A stretch of 64,000 nucleotides of DNA from Clostridia bacterium (lineage in GTDB: Bacteria; Bacillota; Clostridia; Oscillospirales; CAG-272). This document shows positions 34,528 through 42,957 of this stretch, piece after piece. Position 1 is the stretch's first letter. Each line of letters opens with the position of its first letter. Under the pieces are notes generated by a model. That model ran no database searches. It was given only the letters and a program-made list of their open reading frames with translations, and was not told the origin of the DNA. The stretch covers positions 1-64,000 of the forward strand of contig CAAGGQ010000230.1 of NCBI GenBank assembly GCA_900769475.1, read 5' to 3'. Position numbers and translations under genes: made by a program.

Positions 34528-34600
34528 TTTGACCTTCTTTGACTTTCCGCTTGTATTATACTTCAAAAGTCAAAGAAAGTCAAAGTCAATGAAAGTCAAA
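34528..34600 (-). promoter_or_regulatory. ctsR promoter with three CtsR operator boxes
   Basis: On the minus strand, TTGACT (34,583-34,578) and TATAAT (34,560-34,555) are 17 bp apart. Boxes of the form RGTCAAA-NNN-RGTCAAA lie at 34,568-34,584 and 34,584-34,600 (the latter with one change) read on the plus strand. A third, at 34,528-34,544, reads on the minus strand. One box covers the -35 and another lies just downstream of the start point. Confidence 0.9.
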
Positions 34601-34734
34601 AATAGACGTTGAGATCAGAAAAATGAGAAAAAAATAGTCAAAAGCTCGTTTTTTCGGCGTTTTTCGCATTTTTTTGAAAAAAGAACGGAGCAAAGGTCAA
34701 AGGCGTGGAAAATCCGAGAAATCCCAAAGCCGAC

Positions 34735-34763
34735 TTGACAATCGGGGGTTTTTGTGGTATACT
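34735..34763 (+). promoter_or_regulatory. Promoter of the dxs operon
   Basis: TTGACA (34,735-34,740), a 17 bp spacer and TATACT (34,758-34,763), with TGTGG before the -10. Confidence 0.8.
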
Positions 34764-34809
34764 TATACAGATAGAATAATGTAAAAAAAGAGAGGAAGGG
34801 TGCTTAGAA

Positions 34810-36723
34810 ATGACGGAAGAAAAAAAAGATTCGACCGTGCGATATCCTTACCTTGAAAAAGTAAATAGTCCGGAGGACCTGAAAGCTCTGGCACCGGAGG
34901 AGTTGCCTGCACTGGCAAGCGAGATCCGAGGCTTTTTGATCGAGCAGGTGCAGGAGCATGGAGGACATTTGGCCTCGAACCTTGGTGTGGTGGAAATGAC
35001 CCTTGCCATTCACCGGGTCTTTTCCTCGCCCCAGGATCATATCATCTTTGACGTTGGCCATCAGAGCTACGTGCACAAGCTGCTTACGGGGCGGCGGGAT
35101 CGCTTTTCCACACTGCGTCAGAGCGGTGGTCTGAGCGGATTCCCCAAGCGGAGCGAGAGCGAGCACGATTGCTTTGGCACAGGGCACAGCTCCACGTCTC
35201 TGTCGGCGGCGCTGGGCTTTGCCGAGGCCGATCGGCTGTCGGGCTCCAACGCTTATACCGTATGTGTGCTGGGGGACGGTGCTTATACCGGCGGCATGAT
35301 CCACGAAGCGTTGAACAATTGCCGCAAGAAGCTTCGACTGATCATTATCATCAACGAGAACGAGATGTCAATCTCCAAGAACATCGGCCGCTTTGCTAAA
35401 TCGCTCTCCAATCTTCGCTCCAGCCAGCGCTATTTCCGTACCAAGAGCATTACCACGTCGGTGCTGAATCACATTCCTCTGATCGGTAAGCCCATCTTCC
35501 GCTTTTTGTTGCGGTTGAAGATCGCCATGAAGTCTGCGTTGTACGGCTCGAATTATTTTGAAAATCTGGGCATGATGTACTTTGGCCCCGTGAACGGAAA
35601 CGACGAGGCCGCGGTGGAGCGTCTGCTTCGGGAGGCTAAGACCACCGGACAGAGCTGTGTGATTCACGTCAAGACCCAAAAGGGCAAGGGATATGCACCT
35701 GCCGAGACCCGACCCGATCGGTTTCACGGCATTGCCCCCGTGGGGAAGAGCCACGCATCCGGTACCAGCTTCTCGGAGGAGCTGGGGAGTCTTCTTACCG
35801 CCAAGGCCATTAAGAATGAAAAGATCTGCGCCATTACGGCGGCTATGGCCGAGGGGACCGGCCTTTCCACTTTTCGATCCTATCATCCCTCCCGTTTCTT
35901 TGACGTGGGCATTGCAGAGGAGCACGCCGTAACCTTTGCCGCAGGCTTGGCGGCCAACGGCTATCGCCCTGTGGTGGCCATCTATTCCACCTTCCTGCAG
36001 CGCGCCTACGATAACATTCTCCACGATGTAGCTTTGCAGGATCTTCCGGTGGTGATGTGCATCGACCGTGCCGGACTCAACGCTGGGGACGGAGCGACCC
36101 ACCACGGAATCTTTGACGTGGCATTCCTCTCCCAGATCCCCGGTCTTCGCATCTATACGCCCGTTACGCGCAGAGGTCTGCAGCTTTCCCTTGAGACTGC
36201 TTTGAAGGATTCCCATCCCTCGGCCATCCGCTATGCCAACGGCTACGAGGATGCCGCCGTGGTTGAAGCTTTTTACGGTGCCACTCTGCAAAACGGGATC
36301 GGTGTTCGTTCCAATTATTCCGCGCCCCAAAGGGAATCCTTGGATGCGGTGATCGTTACTCACGGTCGCATTGTCAAGGAGGCCATGGCGGCTGCGGAAC
36401 TGCTGAAGGAGCAGGGGATCACCGTTGGGATCTTGCTGCTGGAGTTGCTTAAGCCCTACGGGGAAACAGCGCGGCAGATCCTTCCATATCTTCCTCAAAA
36501 GGCCTGCAAAGTGCTCTTCCTGGAGGAAGAGATCCGTGCAGGTGGCATGGGCATGATGCTCTCCGAGGCGCTGTCTACCTTTGGAGAAATGAAGAACAAA
36601 ACGGTAGAGATCATGGCGGTGGAGGATTCCTTTGCCGTGCAGGAAAAGGCCGAGCCCATTCTTACCACCGTGGGATTGGATCGGGAAAGCATCGTTGCCC
36701 GCGTGCTGAAAAAGGATCGCTGA
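34810..36723 (+). CDS. dxs: 1-deoxy-D-xylulose-5-phosphate synthase
   Basis: This 637-residue thiamin-dependent enzyme makes DXP from pyruvate and glyceraldehyde 3-phosphate, the first step of the MEP isoprenoid route and a source for thiamin and pyridoxal. The N-terminal domain has HLASNLGVVEMTLAIH, DVGHQSYVHK and the TPP/Mg motif GDGAYTGGM ... NEN. The middle domain has DVGIAEEHAVTFAAGLA (catalytic Glu) and DRAGLNAGDGATHHG. The C-terminal transketolase domain is complete. It starts a run of five same-direction genes reaching tex. Confidence 0.96.
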   Translation: MTEEKKDSTVRYPYLEKVNSPEDLKALAPEELPALASEIRGFLIEQVQEHGGHLASNLGVVEMTLAIHRVFSSPQDHIIFDVGHQSYVHKLLTGRRDRFSTLRQSGGLSGFPKRSESEHDCFGTGHSSTSLSAALGFAEADRLSGSNAYTVCVLGDGAYTGGMIHEALNNCRKKLRLIIIINENEMSISKNIGRFAKSLSNLRSSQRYFRTKSITTSVLNHIPLIGKPIFRFLLRLKIAMKSALYGSNYFENLGMMYFGPVNGNDEAAVERLLREAKTTGQSCVIHVKTQKGKGYAPAETRPDRFHGIAPVGKSHASGTSFSEELGSLLTAKAIKNEKICAITAAMAEGTGLSTFRSYHPSRFFDVGIAEEHAVTFAAGLAANGYRPVVAIYSTFLQRAYDNILHDVALQDLPVVMCIDRAGLNAGDGATHHGIFDVAFLSQIPGLRIYTPVTRRGLQLSLETALKDSHPSAIRYANGYEDAAVVEAFYGATLQNGIGVRSNYSAPQRESLDAVIVTHGRIVKEAMAAAELLKEQGITVGILLLELLKPYGETARQILPYLPQKACKVLFLEEEIRAGGMGMMLSEALSTFGEMKNKTVEIMAVEDSFAVQEKAEPILTTVGLDRESIVARVLKKDR

Positions 36724-36744
36724 TCCTTTCCAAAAAGGAGAACT

Positions 36745-37755
36745 ATGGAACTGTATAAGTACTTGCAAAGGATCCCCAAGAGTGCCATCTTTTCTGAGGA
36801 GGGCTATTTCGTTTGGTGTGGATCGCTGATCCGCCATGGGGATACCTACTATCTGTTCTATTCCCGTTGGAAAAAGGAATACGGCTTTGACGCCTGGGTT
36901 ACCCACTCCGAGATCGCCCTGGCCTCCTCCAAGGAGCTTTTTGGAGAATTTCGCTTTGAAAAGGTATTGTTCACCAAAGAGGATTCCAACGCCTGGGATC
37001 GGGATTGCTTTCACAATCCCTGTGTGATCCAAAAGGACGGCGTGTTCTATCTGTATTATATGGCAAACTACGGCGACGGAACCTATTGGGATCACCGCAA
37101 CCATCAGCGCATCGGCGTGGCTTACGCCACCCATCCCCTGGGAGAATGGACGCGGAGCCCTTCGCCTGTGATCGATGTTTCCAATGCCGGCTTTGATTGC
37201 CTGATGACCTCCAATCCCTCGGTGTGCTTGACTCCCGACGGGCGAGTGGCCATGCTTTACAAGGGCGTGGGACGGGAACGGGAGCTGCCAAAGGGCGGCC
37301 CCGTGGTCTGCGGTATGGCCTACGCCTCCCATCCCTTGGGCCCCTTTGAAAAGACCGGGATTCCCGTGATGCAAAATCCCGAGCACCCATGGTCAGTGGA
37401 GGATCCCTGTCTCTTCTTCGACGGGGACCGCATGTGTGCCATTGTCAAGGATTTTCAGGGCTATTTTACCGGAACGGGAAGCACCTCCCTGGCGCTGTTT
37501 ATCTCCCCGGATGGCGTGGATTTTCTTCCCGCCAAGGAGCCTCTGGCAATGCCCTTGATTCTGCCTATGGAGGCGGGAGATCTGGCGGTCAAACGCCTGG
37601 AGCGCCAGCAGCTATACTATGAAAACGGAGAGCTCAAGGCCCTGGTGCTGGCGGTGATGCCCCATCCGGAGAACGGGGAAGTGCATAGCTTCTCGGTTCG
37701 CGTGCCGATCCGATCTTCGAAAAATACGGAGAAAAATGATGATTCCAAAGTGTAA
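36745..37755 (+). CDS. Beta-propeller glycosidase (GH43/GH32/GH130-like)
   Basis: This 336-residue protein has the repeated blade pattern of five-bladed propeller glycosidases: WCGSLIRHGDTYYLFYSRW, NPCVIQKDGVFYLYYMANYG and VEDPCLFFDGDRMCAIVKDF, with Asp and Glu at blade tips. No signal peptide is present, so it acts on imported oligosaccharides. The exact family and sugar cannot be set by eye. AAAGGAG precedes the ATG. It lies 21 bp after dxs and overlaps the PHP gene by 20 bp. Confidence 0.7.
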   Translation: MELYKYLQRIPKSAIFSEEGYFVWCGSLIRHGDTYYLFYSRWKKEYGFDAWVTHSEIALASSKELFGEFRFEKVLFTKEDSNAWDRDCFHNPCVIQKDGVFYLYYMANYGDGTYWDHRNHQRIGVAYATHPLGEWTRSPSPVIDVSNAGFDCLMTSNPSVCLTPDGRVAMLYKGVGRERELPKGGPVVCGMAYASHPLGPFEKTGIPVMQNPEHPWSVEDPCLFFDGDRMCAIVKDFQGYFTGTGSTSLALFISPDGVDFLPAKEPLAMPLILPMEAGDLAVKRLERQQLYYENGELKALVLAVMPHPENGEVHSFSVRVPIRSSKNTEKNDDSKV

Positions 37756-38554
37756 TTTACATACTCATACCAATTTGTGTGATGGCAAGGATTTCCCCGA
37801 GGCGGTAGTGCTTGCCGCTATAGAGGCGGGCATGGAGACCCTGGGCTTCTCGGGCCATTCAGGGCTTCCGTTTTCCACCAGCTGGAGCATGAACGCATCG
37901 AGAACGCTGGTCTATCAAAAGGAGATCCTTCGCCTCAAAGCCCTTTATGGGGATCGTATCCATCTTCTGCTCGGCATTGAGCAGGACTATTGCACCGGGA
38001 TGCCCACGTATCCCTACGATTATGTCATTGGCTCGGTGCATTGCCTGCAGCCCGCGGGAGGTGTGGTGATGGTGGATCATTCCGAGGCCGTGCTTCGGGA
38101 GGCCGCCAAGACCTATTACGGCGGTGATCTGTTCCGCCTTTGCAAGGATTACTACCGGCGCATGGCCGAGGTGGTGGATGTCACCCATTGCGATATCGTC
38201 GGTCATTTTGATCTGGTGACCAAGTTCAATGAGGGTGGGCGCATGTTCGACGAACAGGATCCCCGTTACCTTCACGCGGCGCTGGAGGCGCTGGACGCCC
38301 TGTTGGAGAAGGACGTGGTGTTTGAGATCAACACCGGTGCCATGTCCCGGGGCTATCGCAAGACCCCTTATCCCTCCCCCATTCTCCTGCGACGGATCGC
38401 GGAGAAGCGAGGACACGTGACCATTACCTCGGATTCCCACGCGAAGGAGACCCTCCTGCACGGCTATGCCGACGCGGTGCATCTGGCGCGCTCCAGCGGA
38501 TTGGGATGCGTGTGGGTCATGACACGGGACGGCTGGAAGAGCCGCCCCCTGTAA
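37736..38554 (+). CDS. PHP-domain phosphatase, histidinol-phosphatase type
   Basis: This 272-residue protein has a PHP metal-binding domain: CNLHTHTNLCDG near residues 5-16, LGFSGHSG near 36, GIEQDY near 82, VIGSVHC near 98, and TSDSH near 235. It is closest to HisJ-type histidinol-phosphatases, but no other his genes are nearby, so another phosphoester is possible. It starts inside the end of the glycosidase gene, with GGAG just ahead, suggesting translational coupling. Confidence 0.8.
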   Translation: MMIPKCNLHTHTNLCDGKDFPEAVVLAAIEAGMETLGFSGHSGLPFSTSWSMNASRTLVYQKEILRLKALYGDRIHLLLGIEQDYCTGMPTYPYDYVIGSVHCLQPAGGVVMVDHSEAVLREAAKTYYGGDLFRLCKDYYRRMAEVVDVTHCDIVGHFDLVTKFNEGGRMFDEQDPRYLHAALEALDALLEKDVVFEINTGAMSRGYRKTPYPSPILLRRIAEKRGHVTITSDSHAKETLLHGYADAVHLARSSGLGCVWVMTRDGWKSRPL

Positions 38555-38587
38555 CATACCATTCAAAGAACCAAAGGAGGTGTGCCG

Positions 38588-39289
38588 ATGCGTTTAGATA
38601 AGATGCTTTCCGAGTGTGGCGTTGCCACGCGGAAGGAGAGCGCTCGCGCCGCGCGGACAGGTTCTATCACCGTCAACGGCGTCCCGGTGCGCTCGGCCGA
38701 CGTGAAGGTGGACCCCGAAGCCGATGCCGTGGTCTATTGCGGCACTCCCGTGCGCTATCGGAAATTCTTTTACTTTATGATTAATAAGCCCGACGGCTAT
38801 GTCAGCGCCACCGAGGACGGTCGCGACCCGGTGGTGACCGAGCTGTTGCCCGAGGAATACCGCAGGCTGGGACTTTTTCCCTGCGGTCGGTTGGATAAGC
38901 ACACCCTGGGGCTTATGCTCCTTACCAATGACGGCGTGCTTTCTCACCGTCTGCTCTCACCACGTCATCACGTGGAAAAGTCCTATGGCTTTACCGTCAA
39001 GTTCCCCCTCTCGGCCACCGATCTGGATGCGCTGGAGGCAGGAGTGGACATTGGCGGCTACGTGACCAAGCCCTGCCGCGTTCGTCTTTTCAATGAAAAA
39101 AGCGGTACCATCACCATCACGGAAGGGAAGTACCATCAGATCAAGCTGATGATGGAAGCCGTACACAACCAAATCATGTCCCTGGAGCGATTGACCTTCG
39201 GCCCACTCTCCCTGGACCCCGCCCTGGAGCGGGGCGACTGGCGGGAGCTGACCGAGGAAGAGATCGCATTGCTGAACCAACACCTCTAA
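38588..39289 (+). CDS. rsuA: 16S rRNA pseudouridine synthase, RsuA family
   Basis: This 233-residue enzyme has an N-terminal S4 RNA-binding domain (MRLDKMLSECGVATRKESARA) and a catalytic domain with the motif PCGRLDKHTLGLMLLTNDG, whose Asp attacks uridine. RsuA modifies 16S rRNA at position 516 in E. coli, and the related RluB/E/F act elsewhere, so the target is inferred. The start is ATG 38,588, because AAAGGAGG ends directly before an upstream GTG. It lies between the PHP and tex genes. Confidence 0.88.
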   Translation: MRLDKMLSECGVATRKESARAARTGSITVNGVPVRSADVKVDPEADAVVYCGTPVRYRKFFYFMINKPDGYVSATEDGRDPVVTELLPEEYRRLGLFPCGRLDKHTLGLMLLTNDGVLSHRLLSPRHHVEKSYGFTVKFPLSATDLDALEAGVDIGGYVTKPCRVRLFNEKSGTITITEGKYHQIKLMMEAVHNQIMSLERLTFGPLSLDPALERGDWRELTEEEIALLNQHL

Positions 39290-39331
39290 CCTATCCCACA
39301 ATTCACAACGAAAGGAACCTTGAATACCCCC

Positions 39332-41497
39332 ATGAACATCAACGAAAAACTTGCCCAAGAATTCAACCTCAAGCTCGAGCAGGTAGACAAGACCGTGGAG
39401 CTCATCGACGAAGGCAACACCATTCCCTTTATTGCCCGTTACCGTAAAGAAGTAACCGGAAGTTTGGACGATAATATTCTGCGTGATCTCTTTGATCGTC
39501 TCACCTTTTTGCGCAATATTGAGAAGCGCAAGCAGGAGGTCTTTGATCTGATCAGCGCCCAGGAAAAGATGACCCCCGAGATCCAGGCCGCTATCGAGGC
39601 CGCGCAAACCATTACCGAGGTGGATGACATCTACCGTCCCTTCCGTCCTCACCGCAAGACTCGTGCGTCGGTGGCAAGAGAGAAAGGGCTGGAGGATCTG
39701 GCAACTCTGATCTTTTCCCAGGAGCCGACCTATACGCCGTCCATCGAGGAGCAGGCCGAGGCCTTTGTCAGCGAGGAAAAGGGCGTGACGTCGGTGGAGG
39801 AGGCGTTGCAGGGTGCCAAGGACATCATCGCCGAGAATGTTTCGGACAACGCCGAGTTCCGTAAAGAGCTTCGCCGCCTGACCTTTGAGTTCGGCCTGCT
39901 TACTACCAAGCAGGCAAAGGAGGAGGATTCGGTCTACGCCCAGTATTACGAGTATTCCGAGCCCCTCAAAAAGGTGCTTCCTCACCGCGTGTTGGCCATC
40001 AATCGCGGAGAAAAGGAGGATTTTCTCAAGGTTTCGGTTACGGTCGCTTCCGAGATTGTGCTGAATTATTTGCTTTCTCAAACCCTGTTGAACAACGGCA
40101 GCCCTGCAGAAAAGTACGTGACTGCTGCCGTTTTGGACAGCTACGATCGTTTGATCGCTCCCTCCATCGAGCGTGAGATCCGCAACGATCTCTTTGATAA
40201 CGCCAGTGAGGGGGCCATTAAGGTCTTTGCCGATAACCTGAGTCATCTTTTGATGCAATCGCCTCTGAAGGGCAAGACTGTGCTGGGCTTTGACCCCGGC
40301 TACGCTCACGGCTGTAAGCTTGCGGTGGTAGAGAAGACGGGTAAGGTGGTGGATACCGCCGTGATCTATCCCGTAAAGCCCCGGGAGGAGACCGAAAAGA
40401 GCAAAACCATTGTAAAGCGTTTGATCGCCAAGCACAAGGTGGATGTCATCGCCATCGGCAACGGCACCGCCTCCAAGGAGAGCGAGATCTTTATTGCCAA
40501 CCTGCTCAAGGAGATCCCCGGTGACGTGAAGTACATTGTGGTCAGCGAGGCAGGAGCTTCTATCTACTCGGCCTCCAAGCTGGCCGCTGAGGAATTCCCC
40601 GAGTTTGACGTAATGCAGCGTAGCGCAGTATCCATTGCCCGCCGTTTGCAGGATCCTCTGGCCGAGCTGATCAAGATCGATCCCAAGGGCATTGGCGTTG
40701 GGCAGTACCAGCACGATATGAAGCAGGCACGCCTGGACGAGGCTCTGGGTGGTGTGGTAGAAGATTGTGTAAATAAGGTGGGTGTGGATGTGAACACCGC
40801 GTCCTATTCCTTGCTGTCCTATATTTCGGGCATCAATATCACCTCCGCAAAGAACATTGTAAAATACCGCGAGGAGAACGGCGAGTTCACCTCCCGTGCC
40901 CAACTGCTCAAGGTGCCGCGCATTGGTGCCAAGGCCTACGAGCAGGCGGCGGGCTTCTTACGTGTTCCCGGAGGAAAGGAGATCCTGGACAACACCGGCG
41001 TGCATCCCGAGTCCTACGCCGCCACCGCACAGCTCCTTGCCATATTTGAGTATTCCAAGGCCGACGTTGCCAACGGAACTATTGGGAAAACGCTGGGGGA
41101 TAAGGTGCGCAAGACCGGCGTTGTAAAGGTTTGCGAAACCCTTGGCATTGGAGAGCCTACGCTCTTTGATATTCTGAATGAGCTGGAAAAGCCCGGCCGT
41201 GACATTCGTGACGCCCTTCCTCCTCCCGTGCTTCGGGATGATATCCTGAGTCTGGAGGATCTCAAGCCCGACATGGAGCTGATGGGAACCGTGCGGAACG
41301 TGATCGACTTTGGTGCTTTTGTAGACATTGGCGTACACCAGGATGGTCTGGTGCACATTTCTCAGATCTGTGATCGCTTCGTAAAGCATCCTTCCGAGGT
41401 GGTTAAGGTAGGAGATATCGTAAAGGTGCGCGTTCTCAGTGTTGACGTTCCTAAAAAGCGGATCTCTCTTACCATGCGCTCCAAATCCAAGGCTTGA
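39332..41497 (+). CDS. tex: RNA-binding protein Tex
   Basis: This 721-residue protein has the Tex layout: N-terminal helical domain (NTIPFIARYRKEVTGSLDD), YqgF RNase H-like domain (LGFDPGYAHGCKLAVVEKTG), helix-hairpin-helix repeats (SYISGINITSAKNIVKYR ... VPRIGAKAYEQAAGFL) and a C-terminal S1 domain (GTVRNVIDFGAFVDIGVHQ). It binds nucleic acid and affects transcription in ways not fully defined. ATG 39,332 is used; a TTG at 39,320 is too near the AAAGGAA. It is the last gene of the dxs-led run. Confidence 0.94.
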   Translation: MNINEKLAQEFNLKLEQVDKTVELIDEGNTIPFIARYRKEVTGSLDDNILRDLFDRLTFLRNIEKRKQEVFDLISAQEKMTPEIQAAIEAAQTITEVDDIYRPFRPHRKTRASVAREKGLEDLATLIFSQEPTYTPSIEEQAEAFVSEEKGVTSVEEALQGAKDIIAENVSDNAEFRKELRRLTFEFGLLTTKQAKEEDSVYAQYYEYSEPLKKVLPHRVLAINRGEKEDFLKVSVTVASEIVLNYLLSQTLLNNGSPAEKYVTAAVLDSYDRLIAPSIEREIRNDLFDNASEGAIKVFADNLSHLLMQSPLKGKTVLGFDPGYAHGCKLAVVEKTGKVVDTAVIYPVKPREETEKSKTIVKRLIAKHKVDVIAIGNGTASKESEIFIANLLKEIPGDVKYIVVSEAGASIYSASKLAAEEFPEFDVMQRSAVSIARRLQDPLAELIKIDPKGIGVGQYQHDMKQARLDEALGGVVEDCVNKVGVDVNTASYSLLSYISGINITSAKNIVKYREENGEFTSRAQLLKVPRIGAKAYEQAAGFLRVPGGKEILDNTGVHPESYAATAQLLAIFEYSKADVANGTIGKTLGDKVRKTGVVKVCETLGIGEPTLFDILNELEKPGRDIRDALPPPVLRDDILSLEDLKPDMELMGTVRNVIDFGAFVDIGVHQDGLVHISQICDRFVKHPSEVVKVGDIVKVRVLSVDVPKKRISLTMRSKSKA

Positions 41498-41559
41498 TTT
41501 TAATTTATTAAAAATAAAACAGTTTTTCTTGGCCTTGAGTTCATACTTTGTTATTGAAA

Positions 41560-41578
41560 ATTGTGCAGGTTGCACAAT
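41560..41578. promoter_or_regulatory. Perfect palindrome upstream of the sugar ATPase gene
   Basis: ATTGTGCA (41,560-41,567) and TGCACAAT (41,571-41,578) flank GGT. No T-run follows, so it is not a terminator. It lies about 55 bp above the -10 at 41,633, a position suited to an activator or repressor dimer. Confidence 0.45.
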
Positions 41579-41609
41579 GGGGGAGAGGAAAATTTGGAGA
41601 AATAAACTC

Positions 41610-41638
41610 TTCCATTTTCGGAGAAAATTTGGTACAAT
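41610..41638 (+). promoter_or_regulatory. Promoter of the sugar ATPase gene
   Basis: TACAAT (41,633-41,638) with TGG before it. The -35 at 17 bp is weak (TTCCAT, 41,610-41,615). The phrase AAAATTTGG occurs twice near here. Confidence 0.5.
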
Positions 41639-41693
41639 ATATAGTGTTAAAAAATAATGCTCACAAGAGGGGCAATTTTAGGAGGAACAAAAA

Positions 41694-42809
41694 ATGGCAG
41701 GCTTATCCCTCAGACATATTTATAAAAAGTATCCGGGCGGCGTTACCGCTGTATCCGACTTTAACCTGGAAGTTAAGGATAAAGAATTTTTGGTATTGGT
41801 AGGACCTTCCGGTTGCGGTAAGTCCACCACTCTTCGTATGATCGCTGGTCTGGAAGAAATTTCCGAGGGCGAGCTCTTCATCGGCGATCGTCTGGTGAAC
41901 GACGTTGCTCCTAAGGATCGTAAGATCGCGATGGTGTTCCAGAACTACGCTCTGTACCCCCACATGTCCGTGTTTGAGAACATGGCATTCGGTCTGAAGC
42001 TGAGCAAGGTTCCCAAGGAAACCATTAAGAAAAAGGTAGAGGATGCTGCTCGTATCCTGGATATCACCCACCTTCTGGACCGTAAGCCCAAGGCTCTGTC
42101 CGGTGGTCAGAAGCAGCGTGTGGCTCTGGGTCGTGCAATCGTTCGTGATCCCCAGGTATTCCTTCTCGACGAGCCGTTGTCCAACTTGGACGCTAAGCTC
42201 CGTGCTGCCATGAGAACCGAGCTGACAAAGCTCCACAACCGCGTTGGTACCACCTTTGTATACGTAACTCACGACCAGGTAGAGGCTATGACCATGGCTA
42301 CCAGAATCGTAGTTATGAAGGACGGTCTGATCCAGCAGGTAGATACTCCTCAGAAGCTGTATGATGAGCCCGTAAACCTCTTCGTTGCAGGCTTTATCGG
42401 AACTCCTCAGATGAACTTCCTCAACGGTACCCTGGAGAAGAAGGCCGACGGACTGTACTTCGTATACGAGGGCAACGCTCTGAAGCTGCCTAAGGATAAG
42501 GCAGAGAACCCCGCACTTGCTGAGTACATTGGCAAGGAAGTGGTCGGTGGTCTCCGTCCCGAGTGTATCCACGACGATGCTTCTAACATTGATAAGTGCG
42601 ACGGTGCTACCCTGAACGCATTCGTAGACGTTACCGAGTTGATGGGTGCAGAGATCTATCTCTACCTCAACGTTGGTGAGGAAGGCAAGTTGACCGCTCG
42701 CGTATCCTCCAGATCTACCACTCGCGCAGGCGACACCATCAAGATCGGCTTCGATATGGAAAGAATGCACATCTTTGATAAGGACACCGAGCGTTGCATC
42801 ATTCACTAA
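41694..42809 (+). CDS. Sugar ABC transporter ATP-binding protein (MsmK/UgpC type)
   Basis: This 371-residue ATPase has Walker A GPSGCGKST, Q-loop VFQNYALYP, signature LSGGQKQR, Walker B VFLLDEPLSNLD and a switch His in VTHDQVEAMT. The C-terminal half (about 240-371) is the TOBE/regulatory domain of the MalK/MsmK class. No permease or binding protein genes adjoin it, so it probably serves several sugar transporters encoded elsewhere, as MsmK does in streptococci. Codon use is unlike its neighbours, with many GCT and CGT codons, as in highly expressed genes. AGGAGG precedes the ATG. Confidence 0.92.
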   Translation: MAGLSLRHIYKKYPGGVTAVSDFNLEVKDKEFLVLVGPSGCGKSTTLRMIAGLEEISEGELFIGDRLVNDVAPKDRKIAMVFQNYALYPHMSVFENMAFGLKLSKVPKETIKKKVEDAARILDITHLLDRKPKALSGGQKQRVALGRAIVRDPQVFLLDEPLSNLDAKLRAAMRTELTKLHNRVGTTFVYVTHDQVEAMTMATRIVVMKDGLIQQVDTPQKLYDEPVNLFVAGFIGTPQMNFLNGTLEKKADGLYFVYEGNALKLPKDKAENPALAEYIGKEVVGGLRPECIHDDASNIDKCDGATLNAFVDVTELMGAEIYLYLNVGEEGKLTARVSSRSTTRAGDTIKIGFDMERMHIFDKDTERCIIH

Positions 42810-42824
42810 TTGCATTTTACAAAA

Positions 42825-42853
42825 GAACCGATGGAAACATCGGTTCTTTTTTT
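42825..42853 (+). terminator. Terminator of the sugar ATPase gene
   Basis: GAACCGATG (42,825-42,833), loop GAAA and CATCGGTTC (42,838-42,846), then a run of Ts. Confidence 0.9.
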
Positions 42854-42873
42854 TCCTTTTTCCGCAAAAGCCC

Positions 42874-42902
42874 TTTACAATCGCGGGGTTTTGTGGTAGA
42901 AT
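42874..42902 (+). promoter_or_regulatory. Promoter of the CPBP-tadA-asnA genes
   Basis: TTTACA (42,874-42,879), a 17 bp spacer and TAGAAT (42,897-42,902), with TGTGG before the -10. The spacer closely resembles that of the dxs promoter. Confidence 0.7.
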
Positions 42903-42957
42903 AAAATGAAGTATTATTTCCAATATAAATGTGGAGGAAAAGAGGAGGGAAGAGCGA

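Noticed and set aside
35368..37386. 672-codon minus-strand frame across dxs and the glycosidase gene
   Set aside because: It runs antisense to two clear genes and has no domain signatures.
38957..40903. 648-codon minus-strand frame antisense to rsuA and tex
   Set aside because: Both plus-strand genes are certain. The frame is a composition shadow.
41554..41580. TTGAAA at 41,554 as the -35 of a promoter for the sugar ATPase
   Set aside because: No -10 hexamer lies 16-18 bp downstream. The palindrome occupies the spacer.
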